A stretch of 33,538 nucleotides of DNA, from positions 1 through 33,538 of the forward strand of contig NZ_BDAU01000057.1 of assembly GCF_001612615.1 (NCBI RefSeq). The letters are read 5' to 3'. Position numbers and translations under genes: made by a program. Source of the stretch: Nocardia amikacinitolerans NBRC 108937 (GTDB taxonomy: Bacteria; Actinomycetota; Actinomycetes; Mycobacteriales; Mycobacteriaceae). A model generated the notes under the pieces. The model was not told the origin of the DNA. It was given only the letters and a program-made list of their open reading frames with translations, and did not search any database. Of the stretch, positions 30,815 through 33,538 are shown piece by piece; positions within the stretch are counted from its first letter, which is position 1; each line of letters begins with the position of its first letter.

Positions 30815-32131
30815 ATGGGTGTACTGGTCATCGACTGGCAGACCTACTACGACGCCGCCAAGAAATGCCACGACCTCGCCGCCGATCTCCGGACCGCCGA
30901 CAAACCAGTCCATGATGCCCTCAAAGGTGAGTGTGTGGGCATGGCCGGTGACACCGCGGGCTGTGAGAAGTGGGCCGCCGCTTACGACCGCGCCGCCGAG
31001 GAAACGCTGCAGACCTGCACGAATCTGGCCGACGCGCTGACCAACTTCGGCAACATGCTCTACGCCGCCGGTTACAACTGGGCCCTGAGCAACAAATCCA
31101 ATCCGATGCCCAACCGGCCTGCCGTGACGGCGATGTCGGAGCACAAGGTGTCGATCCCAGGCTCGAAAGGCCGCGATGGTGACGGGGTCATCGAGGGGAG
31201 CGGGAGCATTCCCGGCTTCTACGACGCCCTGGTCAAGGCGATCCAGGACGAATTCCAAAGCAACCTGCCCAACGGTAACAAGAACAAGCTCGCCACGGCC
31301 GCGTCCACCTGGAAGGCATTCGCCGAACACACCACCATCACCGGTGCAGCCGCCCGAATCACGGAGATCAGTAATCTTTTCGCCGACATTCAGGACAAGA
31401 AGGGTGGGCTCGACGCCCTGCTCGGGCATCTCACCACACTGAACGGTGGTGCCACGCAACTCGCCTCCGCATCGCTCAATCTCGCCGGGCCCGTTGGGGA
31501 CTACAGCTCCGCCACGTCCGAGGTCCGCGACACGTTCAAATCAGCGGTCACCAACGCTTTGATCGCGGCCGGAACGACCGTTGTCATCGGCGTTGCAGCC
31601 TCCTGGATCACCGCTGCTCTCAGCAATGTCGCCGCTGGCGTCGGCGTCGTGGCCATCGCAGGCAACACCGCGAGGGTACTCAAAAGCGCCTACGACACCA
31701 GCAAGCTCTACCGCATAATCGGCGCCGCGGCGGCAACGACGGGGACCGCCGCCTTCGCGGTCACCGCGTTCGACAAGGTCCCCTCCCTCACCGACATAGC
31801 TGCCAAACTCGCGGCTATCGTCGTCATGAAGGTGTACCTCGATGCCGATGACGCGGAGGACATCAACTCGGGGAGCCCGAGTGGAGCATTCACGAATGCC
31901 TCGCTGACGACCAAAGTCAACAAGATCGCGAGTTACTACGGAGTCCCCGCAGAGGAAGTGAGACAAGCAATTCACAAAATCAAGTCGCAGGGCGCTTGGC
32001 GCGGGGATGGCGCCAACCGCAATCCAGATGTTGTCGTGGACTTGGATACCGGCGAAGTATATGTGAAGCTCCCCGGCGGTGAAGTGTCCGAGGATAGCAT
32101 CGGAAACATTCGCGATGAGTTGGAGGACTGA
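30815..32131 (+). CDS. Probable type VII-secreted effector with candidate C-terminal toxin domain
   Basis: A 438-aa protein that I cannot assign to a named family. Residues 1-100 are a helical WXG-like/effector N-domain (DWQTYYDAAKKCHDLAADLRT, CEKWAAAYDRAAEETLQTC). Residues 130-230 form a second helical region. Hydrophobic segments span about 246-285 and 301-318. The last 75 residues form a compact domain: KIASYYGVPAEEVRQAIHKI, then WRGDGANRNPDVVVDLDTGE and a final DSIGNIRDELED. This layout matches polymorphic toxins: a trafficking N-domain, a possible membrane-inserting middle and a small C-terminal toxin tip. It is followed 1 bp later by a candidate immunity gene. The toxin activity is not readable from sequence. 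Confidence 0.82.
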   Translation: MGVLVIDWQTYYDAAKKCHDLAADLRTADKPVHDALKGECVGMAGDTAGCEKWAAAYDRAAEETLQTCTNLADALTNFGNMLYAAGYNWALSNKSNPMPNRPAVTAMSEHKVSIPGSKGRDGDGVIEGSGSIPGFYDALVKAIQDEFQSNLPNGNKNKLATAASTWKAFAEHTTITGAAARITEISNLFADIQDKKGGLDALLGHLTTLNGGATQLASASLNLAGPVGDYSSATSEVRDTFKSAVTNALIAAGTTVVIGVAASWITAALSNVAAGVGVVAIAGNTARVLKSAYDTSKLYRIIGAAAATTGTAAFAVTAFDKVPSLTDIAAKLAAIVVMKVYLDADDAEDINSGSPSGAFTNASLTTKVNKIASYYGVPAEEVRQAIHKIKSQGAWRGDGANRNPDVVVDLDTGEVYVKLPGGEVSEDSIGNIRDELED

Positions 32132-32132
32132 T

Positions 32133-32657
32133 ATGGAAAGGAGCCATCGATCGGAGATCAAAGAATACGAAGATAGATGGATCCTGCGCCCTATGCGCGG
32201 AGCCCGTGTTGTTCACACGATTTGGCGGCCCGAGCAGGTCGAATTAGAGATGGATACGTCATTCCGAATCGTTGTCGGTTATGGAGCTGAGATGGCCCAG
32301 GGGGCCATCGCCGAGGACTTTCCCGGGCGGCACTCTATCAGCTATTGGGCGAGGGCTGAAGTCGAGCGAATGGTCTCTGCTCCGATTCTCTCACCCGTAT
32401 TTTTCAAATCTGGAAGTATGCGGATCGGATTCGGGAACGGATGGACGCTATTCGTTTCCGGCCATCATCCCGAAGTGTCAGCCGCCGTATTCTTCGGTGA
32501 CACCCTGCTGTGGAATCGCTCCGGCCTTGTGGGCCACGCGGGGTTTTCCGTGGTTGCAGTCGACCCGTGGACGGGGCAAAGGATTGATGGTCCACCGTGG
32601 CCGTCACGCCCACGGGACATCGATTTCAACAATGGCTCGGATGACATCAACGGCTGA
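32133..32657 (+). CDS. Candidate immunity protein for the upstream effector
   Basis: A 174-aa soluble protein with no signal peptide or membrane helix. The GGAGG ribosome-binding site (32122-32126) lies inside the last codons of the effector gene, six bases before the ATG, so the two are coupled. Sequence parts are TIWRPEQVELEMDTSFRIVV, MRIGFGNGWTLFVSGHHPEV and VAVDPWTGQRIDGPPWPSRP, beta-rich with many aromatic residues. Length, cytosolic character and position directly after an effector with a toxin-like tip are the classical traits of an immunity protein. GC here is much lower than in the steroid genes. No family is assigned; the role is inferred. Confidence 0.75.
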   Translation: MERSHRSEIKEYEDRWILRPMRGARVVHTIWRPEQVELEMDTSFRIVVGYGAEMAQGAIAEDFPGRHSISYWARAEVERMVSAPILSPVFFKSGSMRIGFGNGWTLFVSGHHPEVSAAVFFGDTLLWNRSGLVGHAGFSVVAVDPWTGQRIDGPPWPSRPRDIDFNNGSDDING

Positions 32658-32736
32658 AGAATCGGTCGACTCAACCGGACCCGAAAGCGTCAGGGACACC
32701 CGTGTCGACCCGACTCGAACGTTCTAGGGTTATTTG

Positions 32737-33219
32737 ATGAATCGTCTGTGCTGGGCAGTGACTGCCATCGCACTGATGGCGGTGGTGTCGATTTCCGGGA
32801 CCGGATGCGGCAGCCTTGTCGAAGTAGACACGGCGCCGGATGTCGAGACCTCGAACAGTCCGGAGTTCGTGAAAGAAGCGACTGAGTACGGAGGATGGAC
32901 GCTTCCGCTGAACGGAAAGGTTCTCCTGGTGAGGAAGGAAGTCATTCGCGATACAGAATACAAACTCGCCGTGGAGATGTCTCCCAGTGATCTAGTCTGG
33001 ATGCTGGACAATTCTGGATTCATTGCCGATTTCAGGAAGCTGTTCGAACCTACCCTTGTTACGACTATCGGCGGGCCTGATCTCGCCTCGTCACCAAATG
33101 TCCAGAAAGCTCAGGACACCTTCACGTCGCCGAAGGGGAAGGTGATGTTTCGCCGAGTGGCAGTCGATGAACGAACCCCTGAAACCCGAATAGTCCACAT
33201 CGAGTTCCAGGGCATCTGA
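32737..33219 (+). CDS. Small lipoprotein of unknown function
   Basis: A 160-aa protein. The N-terminal signal peptide MNRLCWAVTAIALMAVVSIS ends in a lipobox-like SGTGC with C24 as the lipidation site. The mature part is about 137 residues, without a known domain (ATEYGGWTLPLNGKVLLVRK, LAVEMSPSDLVWMLDNSGF, VMFRRVAVDERTPETRIVHI). The ATG at 32737 lies seven bases after a -10-like TAGGGT, with no ribosome-binding site. Its lower GC matches the immunity candidate 79 bp upstream, so it may belong to the same cassette. It could shield the cell surface from the effector, but this is only inference. Confidence 0.8.
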   Translation: MNRLCWAVTAIALMAVVSISGTGCGSLVEVDTAPDVETSNSPEFVKEATEYGGWTLPLNGKVLLVRKEVIRDTEYKLAVEMSPSDLVWMLDNSGFIADFRKLFEPTLVTTIGGPDLASSPNVQKAQDTFTSPKGKVMFRRVAVDERTPETRIVHIEFQGI

Positions 33220-33538
33220 AACCCGAGGCAGGACGGCTCGCCAACTCGCCACTCTGCCGTATCGACAAGCTCAACAAGGAATTTCGCGGTCTGCTGGAAC
33301 GGCTGACGACACCCGAATGCGGGAATTGGGGCGCATTCTGGCGATCTGGGCGGTCAATTGCCCGCAGCCTGGCCATGGCTCGGATGCTCCAAGCGGCCGC
33401 GTCGCGGGAGATACGGCCGTGAGACGGCGATGCCTCGACCATGCTTCACATCACATCGGCAGGGTGCACTGTCGACGAGCGCGCAGGTGGTCCCACTCTG
33501 ACGACGATGCCTTCCGCGAACGGTCACCGCATCGATGA
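33220..33538. other. Window end: no clear complete gene
   Basis: A frame reading NKEFRGLLERLTTPECGNWG is open at about 33245-33420 and ends at a stop there, but it has no good start, ribosome-binding site or known family, so it may be a gene fragment. A second frame opens at ATG 33441 and runs off the window end. Nothing in it can be identified. Confidence 0.3.

Noticed and set aside
33122..33442. Minus-strand 106-codon ORF at the window end
   Set aside because: It overlaps the lipoprotein gene antisense, and its Arg/Ser/Pro-rich text matches nothing.

Overview
The window looks like chromosomal DNA from a mycolic-acid actinobacterium (order Mycobacteriales), most likely Nocardia or a close relative such as Rhodococcus. 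The evidence is the very high GC coding sequence with many GTG starts, a DUF574-type methyltransferase, WXG100 secretion proteins, and a steroid-degradation set that matches the Mycobacterium tuberculosis/Rhodococcus genes closely. Assignments come from reading motifs and from recalled family sequences; no search was run. I saw no rRNA, tRNA, CRISPR array, insertion sequence or replication origin.

Region 1 (1-7.9 kb) is a mosaic of small accessory and regulatory genes. It starts with a 31-bp tandem repeat, followed by a DUF574 methyltransferase, a 48-aa DUF1059 protein, a coupled SRPBCC/ArsR pair, an archaeal-type ATPase with a DUF234-like nuclease end, an SDR, a divergent DUF2867/TetR pair around a clean operator, a tiny ORF coupled to the TetR gene, a YdeI-like protein and an NAD(P)-binding oxidoreductase.

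Region 2 (8.0-13.4 kb) is the steroid-ring module. hsaA-hsaD-hsaC-hsaB form a tightly overlapping operon on the minus strand. kshA and a small four-cysteine protein run divergently. Each side of the 150-bp divergent promoter carries a KstR-type box. KshA opens ring B; HsaAB hydroxylates the resulting 3-HSA, HsaC cleaves ring A and HsaD hydrolyses the product, which leads to HIP.

Region 3 (13.4-21.4 kb) separates the two steroid modules. It holds a DUF985 cupin, a saccharopine-dehydrogenase-like reductase divergent from an AraC regulator, an AlbA_2/Schlafen-type ATP-binding regulator with striking operator repeats, a VapBC toxin-antitoxin pair, a DUF427 protein and a MarR-MFS efflux operon.

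Region 4 (21.4-29.2 kb) is the HIP (rings C/D) module. fadD3, a crotonase-fold gene, fadE31, fadE32 and fadE33 form one overlapping operon ending in a strong hairpin. fadE30 and ipdF diverge from it around a perfect KstR2-type box. Together regions 2 and 4 cover much of the steroid nucleus pathway, under two different regulators.

Region 5 (29.3-33.5 kb) has an unknown 243-aa protein, then a WXG100 pair, a 438-aa likely type VII-secreted effector with a candidate C-terminal toxin domain, a candidate immunity protein and a lipoprotein. GC falls sharply through the last three genes, which suggests a recently acquired effector/immunity cassette. It is the best candidate in the window for an undescribed system.
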